64,000 nucleotides of DNA. Origin: Actinobaculum sp. 313 (lineage in GTDB: Bacteria > Actinomycetota > Actinomycetes > Actinomycetales > Actinomycetaceae). Of this stretch, positions 37,056 to 45,410 are shown piece after piece; position 1 is the stretch's first letter, and every line of letters starts with the position of its first letter. The DNA lies in contig NZ_CP029033.1 in the NCBI RefSeq assembly GCF_003073475.1, forward strand, positions 2,170,001-2,234,000, in the 5' to 3' direction. The notes beneath the pieces were generated by a model. The model was not told the origin of the DNA, searched no databases, and saw nothing but the letters and a program-made list of their open reading frames with translations. The translations under genes were made by a program, and so were the position numbers.

Positions 37056-37928
37056 GTGGCATCGTTCAACGATTGGTTGGAAGGCGCTCGCCTTCGTACA
37101 TTACCGGCAGCCGCGGCACCGGTGTTCGCCGGTACCGGCCTCGCCTACTGGCTGGGGCACGGCTCGCTTGTACGCGCATTACTTGCCGGCTTCGTAGCCC
37201 TTGCCTTCCAGGTCGGTGCAAACTTCGCCAATGACTATTCCGATGGTATTCGTGGCACCGACGATATCCGCACCGGCCCACCCCGCCTCACCGGCGGTGG
37301 TAAGACCGCGCCACGCAACGTGAAAATCGCTGCCTTCTCCTGTTTCGCAGCGGCGTGCCTGGCGGGATTGGCTCTGATCGCCCTTGCAGGCACCTGGTGG
37401 CTGCTATTGGCCGGGCTGGCAGCGGTATGCGCCGCCTGGTTCTACACGGGTGGCACACACCCTTACGGTTACATCGGCCTGGGGGAAGCCTTCGTCTTCC
37501 TCTTCTTCGGCTTGCTGGCAACAGCGGGCACCATTTACACGCAAGCACTGCAGGTTCCCTGGCAGGGCTGGTTGGCCGCCTGCACCCTCGGGCTCATCGC
37601 CTGTGCCCTACTGATGTGCAACAACATCCGGGATATCCCCACCGACGTTCAGGCCGACAAACGAACTCTCGCGGTACGGTTGGGAGACGCCAGGGCACGA
37701 CTCGCGTACCAATTGCTCAGCCTGGTTCCTCTTCTCGCATCGGTGTGCTTTCTCCCGGACCTGGGATGGCGCCTTCTGTTCCTGCTGCCTGCATGCGCTC
37801 TGGCGGTACCCTGCGTTTTACACATGCGTCACGCACGGGGCCGTGCTCTGATCCCGGTTCTGCGAAACACCGGTTTCCTCGAGTTGGCGTACGGACTCGG
37901 CCTATGCGCCGCATTCTTGCTGGCATGA
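37056..37928 (+). CDS. menA: 1,4-dihydroxy-2-naphthoate polyprenyltransferase
   Basis: This UbiA-type membrane enzyme (290 residues) attaches the prenyl tail to the naphthoate ring. The first Asp-rich motif is NFANDYSDGIRGTDD (57-71) and the second is NNIRDIPTDVQADKRTLAVR, both complete. About eight or nine helices are visible. The GTG start gives MASFNDWLEGARLRTLPAAA, where the WLEGARLRTLP segment is conserved at MenA N-termini. A 210-base gap separates it from menE. Confidence 0.93.
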   Translation: MASFNDWLEGARLRTLPAAAAPVFAGTGLAYWLGHGSLVRALLAGFVALAFQVGANFANDYSDGIRGTDDIRTGPPRLTGGGKTAPRNVKIAAFSCFAAACLAGLALIALAGTWWLLLAGLAAVCAAWFYTGGTHPYGYIGLGEAFVFLFFGLLATAGTIYTQALQVPWQGWLAACTLGLIACALLMCNNIRDIPTDVQADKRTLAVRLGDARARLAYQLLSLVPLLASVCFLPDLGWRLLFLLPACALAVPCVLHMRHARGRALIPVLRNTGFLELAYGLGLCAAFLLA

Positions 37929-38156
37929 ACTGCGTTGACCTTTCACGGCGCCAGTGCATGTACGCATGTACCAGCGCGCAACTGCGGACGGCGGCCCTGC
38001 AATCCCCAGCGACACGCGGCCCGCGCTCAACCCGCGCAGAGGCGTATTCAGCACCGCACAGCCGATCCCGAGACGCGCCCTGATAGTCCTCACTGTTAGC
38101 CCATCGCGAACGGACGGGATGTACGGAGCCGAATGAGCTTCTATTAGACTTGAACC

Positions 38157-38525
38157 ATGGCCAGAATCGTGCCGATCATATTCGCTGTCGCCCTCTGGGT
38201 GTTCGGGATCATCGATTGCGCCCGCATGCCGAAGGACCTCATGCCGGGACGGCTGCCCAAATGGGTGTGGATGCTCCTCAATATCTTTGTACCGGTGATT
38301 GGGAACATTATCTGGTTGGTCTTTATCTGGCCCTACCGCCATCCAGACAGCGATGGTTACTTCGGAGGTTTCACCCGCCCGAGCAAGCCGCAGCCAAGCG
38401 AAGCCGTAGCGCCCGATGATGATCCGGAATTCCTCGCCCGCCTTGACGCTGAGAATCGTTTCCGTGAGTGGGAACGTCAACAAGAGGAACAGGACGGCGA
38501 CGACGGCGCTCCAGCCACCAGATAG
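38157..38525 (+). CDS. PLDc N-terminal-domain membrane protein
   Basis: This 122-residue protein has two helices (IVPIIFAVALWVFGIIDCA and WVWMLLNIFVPVIGNIIWLV) separated by the short loop MPKDLMPGRLPK, the layout of the PLDc_N family found at the start of cardiolipin synthases but here free-standing. The tail is acidic and charged (DDDPEFLARLDAENRFREWE). Free-standing PLDc_N proteins are often linked to menaquinone genes in actinobacteria; their function is unknown. Confidence 0.8.
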   Translation: MARIVPIIFAVALWVFGIIDCARMPKDLMPGRLPKWVWMLLNIFVPVIGNIIWLVFIWPYRHPDSDGYFGGFTRPSKPQPSEAVAPDDDPEFLARLDAENRFREWERQQEEQDGDDGAPATR

Positions 38526-38621
38526 CACCTCCGCTGGCACACAGTGCGTACGCCGTCGTAGCTTTTTCGTAGCGGCCCATTGTTTCTGCAGCCGCTCAGT
38601 CTCACGCGCGCCGGTCGCTAT

Positions 38622-39304
38622 TCAGTCCTGCTGGCTCTCGCCGGTATTCGTCGCAGCGACGGACACCCCGGGGGTCACATCGCGTGCCTGCGAGAGAAGT
38701 GCCGCCACTGGCTCTGCATAGCCCACCGAAATGAGCTGCCGTCCCACAAAGCTCAGCGACGTCACCGAACATAGCGCGCACTCCCGGCGCCGCGGATCGT
38801 GCGCCAGCGAGCGCCGTTCGACGAAGCTGCGCATCGTCCAAATCGGCAACTGGTGCGAAACGAGGATTGCCTCTCCCCTTCCGCTAGCGTGAGCGCATGC
38901 CGAATGGCTCCGGAGAATCGGTCAACTATATCGGTATACGGTTCGCCCCACGAGGGCGTAAAGGGGTTGCGGTACCAACTCCAGTAGCGCGGATGGGCAA
39001 GAATCATACGATTCCTATTCACATTGACGCCCTCGAAACGATTGCCCGCCTCAATGAGCCGCTCATCGCTCAGGATCGGCAACCCGAGCTGCTTGGCCGT
39101 AGGTTCGGCAGTCTCATACGCTCGTTCCAGTGGAGAGGAGATAATGGCACGCACATCGTGCCCAGCGAAGTAACCCGCCAGTTCTCCCGCCATGTTGCGG
39201 CCCAGTGACGTGAGATGGTAGCCCTCACGCCTCCCGTAGAGCACACCGGCCGGATTATCGACCTCGGCGTGACGAACCATATGGACTACTGTTAACTCAG
39301 TCAT
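38622..39304 (-). pseudogene. Histidine phosphatase family protein (phosphoglycerate-mutase-like), one frameshift
   Basis: The first frame reads MTELTVVHMVRHAEVDNPAG, with the catalytic RHG-like RHAE (H12), then SPLERAYETAEPTA. Its C-terminus turns to non-family sequence after LAEGE. The other frame supplies ILVSHQLPIWTMRSFVERR with the second catalytic histidine. One extra G in the run at 38875-38878 (CCCC on the plus strand) joins them into 227 residues reading AEGGEAILVSHQLP. The start overlaps the MarR gene stop (ATGA). Substrate unknown. Confidence 0.8.
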
Positions 39305-39789
39305 GAAGACCATCCGATTACACGCGGCTGGGAGGAAATCAGATCGGCGCATATCTCGCCCAAGTCGAGCATCCTCTCGTGACCCAGAACATCCACGAGG
39401 CTTCTTCGTACCGATCGGTCATGTACAGGAAAAGAGTCGAGGAACTTGGCGTATCCCTCATCGGTCAGCGTGCACTCCACGCCCCGACGGTCCTCTTCAC
39501 ACACTTTGCGCCGAACGAATCCGAACCGTTCTAGGCGTGCCACGGTGTGACTGAGGCGGGAACGGGAATGAACCATGACATCCGCCAGCTGTGACATGCG
39601 CATGCAATAATCCGAGGCCTCGGAAAGACGCTCCAAGACCTGATACTCGTTGAGCGATAGCCCGGTCCCGTCCACAAGCTCCCTATTCAGCATTTCGGAT
39701 ATCACTGCAGTGGCTCGCAGATACGAGCTCCACGCTTCATGCTCTTCTCGTGTCAGTCGGAGATCTGAGCCGTCAATCGAGCCGCCCAT
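39301..39789 (-). CDS. MarR-family transcriptional regulator
   Basis: The protein has 162 residues with the winged helix-turn-helix layout of MarR: LSLNEYQVLERLSEASDYCM, then MRMSQLADVMVHSRSRLSHTV as the recognition helix, and the DRRG wing (CEEDRRGVECTLTDEG), a family hallmark. Dimerisation helices flank it. It overlaps the histidine phosphatase gene by 4 bases and probably regulates itself and that gene. The ligand is unknown. Confidence 0.92.
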   Translation of the reverse strand: MGGSIDGSDLRLTREEHEAWSSYLRATAVISEMLNRELVDGTGLSLNEYQVLERLSEASDYCMRMSQLADVMVHSRSRLSHTVARLERFGFVRRKVCEEDRRGVECTLTDEGYAKFLDSFPVHDRSVRRSLVDVLGHERMLDLGEICADLISSQPRVIGWSS

Positions 39790-39867
39790 ATCGTGATGTT
39801 CCTCTCCACATTGTCTCCAGTGACGATAAGACTATGCCAAAAACATCACACTTCGCGAATGTTCCTC

Positions 39868-39900
39868 AAAAACCGAGGGCCCGGATACCCGAGCCCCTCG
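39868..39900 (-). terminator. Intrinsic terminator of the bS22 gene
   Basis: Read on the minus strand, CGAGGGGCTCGG and CCGGGCCCTCG pair (one bulge or G-T wobble) around GTAT, followed by GGTTTTTG. It begins 3 bases past the bS22 stop. It is the only classic hairpin-plus-T-run terminator I could find in the window. Confidence 0.8.
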
Positions 39901-39902
39901 TG

Positions 39903-40001
39903 TCACTTCTTGTTACGACGCTGGTGACGAGTCTTACGAAGCAACTTGCGGTGCTTCTTCTTCGACATGCGCTTGCGACGCTTCTTGATAACAGAACCCA
40001 C
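39903..40001 (-). CDS. Small ribosomal protein bS22 (AURKAIP1/COX24-domain, 32 residues)
   Basis: This tiny basic protein reads [20 protein letters not shown] and ends [11 protein letters not shown]. It is near-identical to the 33-residue actinobacterial bS22 seen in mycobacterial 30S subunits (Rv0500B type). The start is GTG 40001 with GGAGG 7 bases upstream. It lies after an HTH gene of Rv0500A type, the same order as in mycobacteria, and before a strong terminator. It is too short for most ORF callers. Confidence 0.92.
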   Translation of the reverse strand: MGSVIKKRRKRMSKKKHRKLLRKTRHQRRNKK

Positions 40002-40090
40002 GGACTACCTCCGGACGTTGGATGGGGCTAACACCCCGTATGAACAGGAATATGGTACAGCGTCAGTACTCCACGCTGGAAACGGCCGAC

Positions 40091-40306
40091 TCAGTCACCA
40101 GCCACTTGGCGTTCCTCTGGCACCTCAAAGGAGGTCAGAAGCTCATCGACTGCAGACTTCGGGACGCGATAAGAACCTCCGACACGCACTGCCGGCAATT
40201 CACCCGAATGAACCATTCGATACACCGTCATGCGCGACACCCGTGTCAACTCGGCAACTTCAGCCACCGTGTAGAACTGTGGCCCCGAGCGTGGTAGCTG
40301 CGTCAT
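40091..40306 (-). CDS. Helix-turn-helix protein, Rv0500A type
   Basis: This 71-residue excisionase-like winged HTH reads FYTVAEVAELTRVSRMTVYR (helix-turn-helix) and GELPAVRVGGSYRVPKSAVD (wing). I chose ATG 40306; an upstream in-frame ATG at 40393 adds 29 basic residues without family support. It precedes bS22 by 89 bases. It resembles the protein at 954-1175, so the window has two such regulators. Confidence 0.85.
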   Translation of the reverse strand: MTQLPRSGPQFYTVAEVAELTRVSRMTVYRMVHSGELPAVRVGGSYRVPKSAVDELLTSFEVPEERQVAGD

Positions 40307-40729
40307 CCTGTCCGTCCTGCGAGAATTAGAGCGGGAAGCTAGCGAAGGGTTCAAACTACGAACCACAACATGCTCAGGATACCGCACTTTCACTCAATTC
40401 ACATGTTCCTCAAGCGCTTTGCGGATCACGTCACGGTGAGTCATCCACATGCATCCCCGCCACCGACCGAGGTGTGCCTCTCCTACCAGGGACGATGGCA
40501 TGCGCACCCCTTTTTCTCCTACACATTGCGCATATTCGCCGACACCTCCTCTTCGGGGGCGGCGACCATTCGCTTCCGATGAAGAACCCGACGAGGACGA
40601 ACAGAACATGGCCAAGCACCCCGCGGCGCAGGAGGCAACAGGCGGCACCGTTGCGGGCGAACACAGCCAGGGTCGCCTCATGCGCGCTACGCTGTACTTC
40701 ATACCGGATTCTGTTGAGGGGGTGTGCGC
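40307..40729. other. Divergent spacer upstream of the HTH gene and trkH
   Basis: These 423 bases contain ORFs on both strands (for example 40394-40702 minus) with no family resemblance and poor composition, which I do not call. Both divergent promoters must be here. Confidence 0.4.
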
Positions 40730-42133
40730 GTGACTAAACGCGTGGGGCGGGTTCCACCATCCGCCATCGCAAGTCCTTCCGTGTGGTCACGCGGTCGAGA
40801 CGCCATCGACAGGGTGGCACGTGAATCGCCCGCCCGCCTTACCTTGGCTGTCTTTGCCGGTATCATCCTCCTGTTCACCGGCTTGTTACAGTTGCCCGCC
40901 GCCACCGTCAGCGGCCACCGCGCACCGTTTATCGACTCGCTTTTCACCGCGACGTCGGCCGTATGCGTTACCGGCTTGGTTACGGTGGACACTGCATCCT
41001 TCTGGTCGCCACTGGGCAAGGGCATCATCTGCATCGCCATGATGGGCGGCGGACTGGGCATCATGACCCTTGCGTCCATCCTCGGAATGGCTGTCTCCCG
41101 GCATATCGGCCTCACCCAGCGCCTGCTCGCGGCCTCTGAAACCAAGTCCCGGCTCGGGGAAGTCGGCTCCCTGGTACGAGCCGTCGTCGTCGTCGCCCTC
41201 TCCGCCCAAGCGGTGCTCTTCCTCGTCCTCATTCCGTTCTTCTTGCAACGCGGCGACGCACTACTCAACGCACTCGGTCACTCCCTGTTCATGGCGGCGT
41301 CGATTTTCAACAACGCCGGTTTTGTCATCATGCCGGAGGGTCTCACTCCGTATGTGGGCAACTGGGCGTTGACCTTGCCTATCATCCTCGGTACCTTCAC
41401 CGGAGCGATCGGGTTTCCCGTTATCCTTGATATGTGGCGTAATCGAACCGCGCCGCATCGCTGGAACCTCACCACAAGAATCACTCTGGTCACCTACTTC
41501 TCTCTCTTCGTTCTCGGCGCGATAGCCTTGGGCGCCTGCGAGTGGTCGAACCCGCAAACGCTCGGTGCACTTTCCATCCCGGACCGGCTCAACGCCGCAC
41601 TGCTCCACTCGGCCGACGCCCGCTCTTCCGGACTAGCCACGCTGGATGTTGGCAACATGACCGAGACCAGCTGGTTCCTCATCGACGCGCTTATGTTCGT
41701 CGGTGGCGGTTCGGCCAGCGCAGCCGGCGGAATCAAGGTGACAACGGTTGGCGTTCTTCTATTGGCGATTATCGCCGAAGCGCACGGTGATCGCGATACG
41801 GAAGCGTTCGGGAAGCGCCTGCCCACGGACGTGCTGCGCCTGGGTATTGCGGTGACCTTCGTCGGCGCCCTGATGGTACTGTTGGGAACGATTTTCTTGC
41901 TACAGGTCACCGATCTACCGCTCTCGCAGGTTCTTTTCGAGGTGATCTCCGCCTTCGCCACCTGCGGCCTTTCTACCGGGATCACACCGCTATTACCTGC
42001 GTCCGCCAAATGGATGCTGGTTATCCTCATGTATGCGGGTAGAACCGGAACTATGACTCTTGCCGCTGCCCTCGCCCTGCGCTCGCGCCAGCGGCTCATC
42101 CGTCTTCCTGAAGAACGGCCGGTTATCGGCTGA
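40730..42133 (+). CDS. Trk/Ktr-type potassium uptake membrane subunit
   Basis: The 467-residue channel-like subunit has the four P-loop repeats of the TrkH/KtrB family: TSAVCVTGLVTVDTASFW, SIFNNAGFVIMPEGLTPY, ADARSSGLATLDVGNMT and SAFATCGLSTGITPLL, each with the filter glycine. GTG 40730 is preferred over GTG 40724 because GAGGGGG ends 7 bases upstream. The size is closer to KtrB than to TrkH. The regulatory subunit follows after 19 bases. Confidence 0.92.
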   Translation: MTKRVGRVPPSAIASPSVWSRGRDAIDRVARESPARLTLAVFAGIILLFTGLLQLPAATVSGHRAPFIDSLFTATSAVCVTGLVTVDTASFWSPLGKGIICIAMMGGGLGIMTLASILGMAVSRHIGLTQRLLAASETKSRLGEVGSLVRAVVVVALSAQAVLFLVLIPFFLQRGDALLNALGHSLFMAASIFNNAGFVIMPEGLTPYVGNWALTLPIILGTFTGAIGFPVILDMWRNRTAPHRWNLTTRITLVTYFSLFVLGAIALGACEWSNPQTLGALSIPDRLNAALLHSADARSSGLATLDVGNMTETSWFLIDALMFVGGGSASAAGGIKVTTVGVLLLAIIAEAHGDRDTEAFGKRLPTDVLRLGIAVTFVGALMVLLGTIFLLQVTDLPLSQVLFEVISAFATCGLSTGITPLLPASAKWMLVILMYAGRTGTMTLAAALALRSRQRLIRLPEERPVIG

Positions 42134-42152
42134 TTGGCAAAGGAGAGAAGCT

Positions 42153-42818
42153 ATGGCCAGAAGTCAGTCACGCGACAATGCCGTCCTCGTCATCGGTCTA
42201 GGACGATTTGGAACCGCCATCGCCTCCACTCTGGACGGCTTGGGCCGCGACGTCCTGGCCATTGAGAAGGATCCGGACATCGTCCAGCAGTGGTCGCATC
42301 GTTTCCACATTGTTGAGGCGGACGCCACCAATGCTGATGCATTGGCGCAGGTCGGCGCATCCGAGTTCTCCATTGCAGTGGTTGGTGTGGGAACGTCGCT
42401 GGAATCCTCCGTGCTAATCACCGCTAACCTCTCCGACATCCGCATGCCGCAGATCTGGGCGAAGGCGGTTTCGCGCTCCCACGGACGTATTCTGCGCCGG
42501 ATCGGAGCGCATCACGTGGTCTATCCTGAGTACGACGCCGGAGCCCGCGTCGCGCATATGGTGACCGGACGCATGCTTGATTACATTGAGATGGAGGACG
42601 GCTTCTCCATTATCAAGATGCGCCCGCCGCGCGACATCCAGGGATTCACACTGGATGAGACCAAGGTGCGCGAACGTTTCGGAGTGCGGATTATCGGGGT
42701 GAAGTCTCCCGGCCAGCCCTTCGAATATGCCAGTGCCGATACTCATATCGGCCCGGAAGACTTGATTATCGTCTCGGGAGACTCCTCCCTGCTGGAGGCC
42801 TTCGCCAACCGCCGCTAG
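42153..42818 (+). CDS. Potassium uptake regulatory subunit, TrkA/KtrA type
   Basis: The 221-residue cytoplasmic RCK protein has an N-terminal Rossmann NAD site (NAVLVIGLGRFGTAIASTL) and a C-terminal RCK_C domain (FTLDETKVRERFGVRIIGVK, then GPEDLIIVSGDSSLLEAF). A single Rossmann-RCK_C unit of this size is KtrA-like. ATG 42153 has AGGAGAG upstream. It gates the preceding channel subunit in response to nucleotides. Confidence 0.92.
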   Translation: MARSQSRDNAVLVIGLGRFGTAIASTLDGLGRDVLAIEKDPDIVQQWSHRFHIVEADATNADALAQVGASEFSIAVVGVGTSLESSVLITANLSDIRMPQIWAKAVSRSHGRILRRIGAHHVVYPEYDAGARVAHMVTGRMLDYIEMEDGFSIIKMRPPRDIQGFTLDETKVRERFGVRIIGVKSPGQPFEYASADTHIGPEDLIIVSGDSSLLEAFANRR

Positions 42819-42831
42819 ACGGAGTCACTGC

Positions 42832-42908
42832 GTTCATTGGGTTCATTGGGTTCACTGGACTCACTGGGCAAGGGGTTCACCGGGCTCACCGGGATCATTG
42901 GGCAAGGG
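42832..42908 (+). repeat. 9-bp degenerate microsatellite upstream of radA
   Basis: Units GTTCATTGG, GTTCATTGG, GTTCACTGG, ACTCACTGG, then GCAAGGG, then GTTCACCGG, GCTCACCGG, GATCATTGG, then GCAAGGG again. The 9-base unit and the 7-base spacer both recur, giving a two-level repeat. It starts 14 bases past the TrkA-type gene stop. Confidence 0.85.
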
Positions 42909-43013
42909 GCGCCGCAGGGTGTGCACCCACCTGCCCGCAAGGACGGGAACCGCCGACCTCCGGCAACCTGTCGGCCGCGCAGAACTGTCGGACCCTACCC
43001 TTATGCTGTTGCT

Positions 43014-44387
43014 ATGGCGTCACGCGTATCTGTCACTTTCACCTGCACCGAGTGCGGTTGGACCACCAACAAATGGGTCGGCCACTGCCCCCATTGCCAG
43101 GCCTGGGGAACACTGGAGGAACTTGCAGCTCCCGCACACTCCGCGCCATCGCTCAGCCCGGTATCCCCCGCACAGCCGATTACCGAGGTGTCCACGACCG
43201 CTTCGCATAAGCAGCCCACGGGTGTTGATGAACTCGACCGCGTTCTCGGCGGTGGCCTGGTTCCGGGCGCCGTCGTTCTTCTAGGCGGCGAACCGGGAAT
43301 CGGTAAGTCGACTCTGCTGCTCGATGTGGCCGCTCGCGCGGCGCAGCACGCAAGCAAGTCTCGGCGTTCGCCGGTTCTCTATATCACCGGTGAGGAATCC
43401 GCCTCTCAAGTTCGCTTGCGCGCCGAACGCATCCACGCCCTGCATTCGCACCTGCATCTGGCCGCAGAATCCGATCTGGCGCGAATCCTTGGGCATGTGG
43501 AAGAAACCAAGCCCTCGCTACTCATCGTCGATTCTGTCCAGACGATCGCCGACCCGGCGGTAGAGGGCGCACCCGGCGGTGTCGCGCAGGTTCGAGCCGT
43601 CACCACGGCCCTCGTCTCGGCGGCGAAGGCGCGCTCCCTGCCCGTGGTGCTTGTTGGGCACGTGACGAAGGACGGTTCAATTGCCGGTCCTCGCGTACTA
43701 GAGCATTTGGTGGATGTGGTGTGCCAATTCGAAGGTGACCGGCACTCTCGCCTGCGTATGATCCGCACCGTTAAGAATCGCTACGGTACCACCGATGAGG
43801 TCGGCTGCTTCGAGCTGGTCGACGACGGTATTGTCGGCTTGGCGGATCCTTCCGGCCTGTTTCTCTCCTCACGGAATCTCACTGTTCCCGGCACCTGCGT
43901 CACCACAACCTTAGAGGGGCGGCGGCCCATGCCCGTCGAAGTACAAGCCCTCGTCGTGCCGACGTCGGGCTCTCCGCGCCGCACCACCAGTGGGGTGGAT
44001 TCGTCGCGCGTTGCCATGGTCACCGCCGTTCTCCAGTCGCGGCTCGGTTTCGAACTAGATCGGCAGGATATCTTCGTCTCAACGGTTGGGGGTGCTCGCG
44101 CCGGGGAACCCGCTTCGGATGCCGCCATCGCCCTTTCGCTGGCCTCCGCCGTGCTGGAACTGCCACTCGCCCCGGGCGTCGTCGCCGTCGGGGAAGTCTC
44201 TCTTACCGGGGAATTGCGCCCCATCACGGGCCTACAGCAGCGCTTGCAAGAGGCCGCCCGGCTTGGATTCACCCTGGTGCTCACTCCTCCGGCCGCAGAC
44301 AGTATCAAGGTGCCGGAGGGAATAACAAGGCGGCCATGCGCGGACATCGTAGCCGCCATGCACGCAGTGTTGCCAATCGAGGGGTGA
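43014..44387 (+). CDS. radA: DNA repair protein RadA
   Basis: The 457-residue RecA-like DnaB-type helicase promotes branch migration in recombination. The N-terminal zinc finger is CTECGWTTNKWVGHCPHC, followed by Walker A GGEPGIGKSTLLLD, the RadA-specific TVKNRYGTTDEVG (KNRFG-type motif), Walker B region LLIVDSVQTI, and a C-terminal Lon-protease-like domain (PASDAAIALSLASAVLELPL, EVSLTGELRPI). ATG 43014 begins at the zinc-finger region; the upstream in-frame extension is the repeat tract. Confidence 0.97.
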   Translation: MASRVSVTFTCTECGWTTNKWVGHCPHCQAWGTLEELAAPAHSAPSLSPVSPAQPITEVSTTASHKQPTGVDELDRVLGGGLVPGAVVLLGGEPGIGKSTLLLDVAARAAQHASKSRRSPVLYITGEESASQVRLRAERIHALHSHLHLAAESDLARILGHVEETKPSLLIVDSVQTIADPAVEGAPGGVAQVRAVTTALVSAAKARSLPVVLVGHVTKDGSIAGPRVLEHLVDVVCQFEGDRHSRLRMIRTVKNRYGTTDEVGCFELVDDGIVGLADPSGLFLSSRNLTVPGTCVTTTLEGRRPMPVEVQALVVPTSGSPRRTTSGVDSSRVAMVTAVLQSRLGFELDRQDIFVSTVGGARAGEPASDAAIALSLASAVLELPLAPGVVAVGEVSLTGELRPITGLQQRLQEAARLGFTLVLTPPAADSIKVPEGITRRPCADIVAAMHAVLPIEG

Positions 44388-45410
44388 TCGGCGGCGACGG
44401 ATAAGTGGCAGCTGACACCCATGCATCAGCCGTCCCAGGTGCCCAGCGGCACCCAGCGGACATCAAGCGCCCCGCACCCACGCACCCAGCGGACATCAAG
44501 CGCCCCGCACCCACGCACCCAGCGGCCCCACGCACCCAATCACCCAGACGCCTAGGCAGACACCGCTCGAACAAACAAGACGACACCCGCCAAACCCTAG
44601 CCCGCCGCGGTCGCCGTCAAGTGGTACTACCCGCGACAAGTAGATCGCTGACGCTGCAGGATCCTCTCGCCATCGCGCTGTCTTCCCGGTGAGTCACGCC
44701 GTCGAGTATCCGGGCTGCGTCACGTCGGCAATGAACTCACAGCCACCCCCCTGCTCCGTCCGCGCCCATTTGCTCCTTGATATGCCCGTCCGGCAATCCT
44801 GAACACACCCCGTCCGGCAATCCCAGATGCGCCTCACCTCCTAATTCCAAATACGCCGCGCCAGATGCGGCTTGAAACCGACATACTCGCGTGGTTCGCA
44901 CCCGCTGGTCATGGATGTGTTTGGTCGGCCATGGATTTGCACCGACGATTCAGACTCCCCTTGGTAGTCAAGACCATGGAACTGTTTGGTCGGCTATGGA
45001 TTTGCACCGACATATTCACAAAACACCGTGAAAAGACCGGAGAGCACTGAATAACCCGGAGCGAATCCGTAGTCGACCAGTTGATACACCCCACCGGAAC
45101 GTATTCCCGGAAACCTCACCGGAACGTATTCCCGGAATATGTTGTCCCCAAGAAGAAGTAGACGTGAGTACACATAGGCCCTGAGAACGCATCGGCCCTG
45201 AGAGCACACCGAGAGCTTCACATGAACGCCCAGGCCCAAAGCCCCGAGTGTCGCGCTGAGGCTCGCCATTAGAAACACTGCGATTGATCACACGGCCTCA
45301 GTCGACCTTTCGTTCCGATGCCGTGAGTGGCGAGTCACTTGCGACGCCGTCACACGGCCGATACTCTCAATCCCGTAATACGCCCGTTACTCCCGATCCC
45401 GTAACGCCTG
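44388..45410. other. 1-kb convergent spacer rich in short direct repeats
   Basis: No credible gene is seen between radA and the gene at 45411. Besides the 33-bp tandem repeat it holds a 29-bp direct repeat (44918-44946 and 44983-45011, one mismatch), a 21-bp repeat (45092-45112 and 45117-45137) and the word CCGTCCGGCAATCC twice near 44785-44823. ORFs on both strands are short and composition-poor. Confidence 0.6.
44451..44516 (+). repeat. 33-bp tandem repeat, two perfect copies plus a partial third
   Basis: The unit begins ACCCAGCGGACATCAAGCGC and occurs at 44451 and 44484, with a truncated third starting at 44517 (ACCCAGCGG). It lies 63 bases after radA. Confidence 0.9.

Noticed and set aside
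40394-40702. 102-codon minus ORF upstream of the HTH gene
   Set aside because: Cysteine/serine/arginine-rich, no ribosome site, overlapped by an equally poor plus-strand ORF.
44388-45410. tRNA or small RNA in the 1-kb spacer
   Set aside because: No cloverleaf or T-loop signature (GGTTCGAxTCC) and only direct repeats are seen.
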